7,099 bases of DNA from contig JBBISA010000093.1 of the NCBI GenBank assembly GCA_037441525.1, forward strand, positions 1-7,099, read 5' to 3'. Numbering within the stretch: the first letter of the stretch is position 1; each line of letters begins with the position of its first letter. Below the pieces are notes generated by a model. It did not search any database. It was given only the letters and a program-made list of their open reading frames with translations, and was not told the DNA's origin. The DNA is from SKVR01 sp037441525. GTDB lineage: Bacteria; Bacteroidota; Bacteroidia; Bacteroidales; UBA7960. This document shows positions 6,951-7,099 of this stretch, one piece after another. The position numbers and the translations under genes are program-made.

Positions 6951-7000
6951 AACCCGGATTAGTCATTAGAAATGCAATGAACTAATGACTTAGCCGGGTT
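6951..7000. repeat. inverted repeat with 19-base arms
   Basis: Left arm 6951-6969 (AACCCGG, ATT, AGTCATTAG) and right arm 6982-7000 (CTAATGACT, TAG, CCGGGTT) are complementary at 17 of 19 positions, around a 12-base loop. On the plus strand it is followed by TTTAACCC, with no real U tract. On the minus strand it is followed by TTAAATATTATTTTG, so it could terminate a minus-strand transcript entering from the right. A small mobile or intergenic repeat is the alternative. Confidence 0.7.
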
Positions 7001-7006
7001 TAACCC

Positions 7007-7022
7007 TACCGGATGGCCGGTA
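7007..7022. repeat. short inverted repeat TACCGG-n4-CCGGTA
   Basis: TACCGG (7007-7012) and CCGGTA (7017-7022) are perfect reverse complements around ATGG. The element begins 6 bases after the long inverted repeat. It is small enough to occur by chance; role unknown. Confidence 0.3.
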
Positions 7023-7099
7023 CAGGCTGCTTTAGAAATACTTAACTAGGGTATTTACATCTTGCCACATGACTAGAAGTGTTATTATAACTTGTTTTT

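Larger units (their letters stand above)
6471..7099. other. 629-base region without a convincing gene
   Basis: AT-rich stretch upstream of the M49 gene. It contains a perfect hairpin (6504-6525), two copies of GAGCTCG-n4-CTCGGTT (6553 and 6681), a long inverted repeat (6951-7000) and a small one (7007-7022). No exact TAnnTTTG promoter element was found on either strand. The longest small ORF noticed (6649-6786) looks spurious. The promoter of the M49 gene must lie in the left part of this region. Confidence 0.6.

Noticed and set aside
7077..7099. Possible weak terminator at the right edge: AAGT-g-TTA / TAACTT stem followed by TTTTT
   Set aside because: The stem is almost all A-T with a bulge and is cut by the window end; no gene on the plus strand leads into it.

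Overview
The window looks like chromosomal DNA of a Bacteroidota bacterium. The clues are three exported proteins of kinds common in that phylum, AT-rich intergenic DNA, and main start codons with no Shine-Dalgarno sequence. Genus cannot be told from this stretch. I see no phage, transposase, CRISPR array, rRNA or tRNA.

Layout: (1) bases 1-95, no gene. (2) 96-1775, minus strand: an exported M28 zinc peptidase with a PA-like insert and a C-terminal PDZ domain. (3) 1776-2029: a divergent intergenic region. It holds a strong AAGGAG ribosome-binding sequence and a possible 20-codon leader ORF whose stop overlaps the next start (ATGA). (4) 2030-4684, plus strand: an 884-residue exported protein with an N-terminal helical segment, a proline-rich linker, a transglutaminase-like Cys-His-Asp core and a C-terminal beta-propeller-like region. 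(5) 4764-4797: a clear intrinsic terminator between convergent genes. (6) 4833-6470, minus strand: a lipoprotein of the dipeptidyl peptidase III (M49) family with the short zinc motif HEVSH. (7) 6471-7099: 629 bases with no convincing gene but several ordered repeats, including a 19-base-arm inverted repeat and a duplicated GAGCTCG-n4-CTCGGTT motif.

All three large proteins carry export signals. Two are metallopeptidases and the third has a cysteine-peptidase/transglutaminase fold, so the shared theme is protein or peptide processing in the cell envelope. The genes are divergent and then convergent, so they are not one operon, and any functional link is inference. The least ordinary items are the leader ORF coupled to the 884-residue gene, the architecture of that protein, the pentapeptide M49 enzyme, and the repeats in the right-hand non-coding region. 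I do not see strong evidence for a wholly new multi-gene system.
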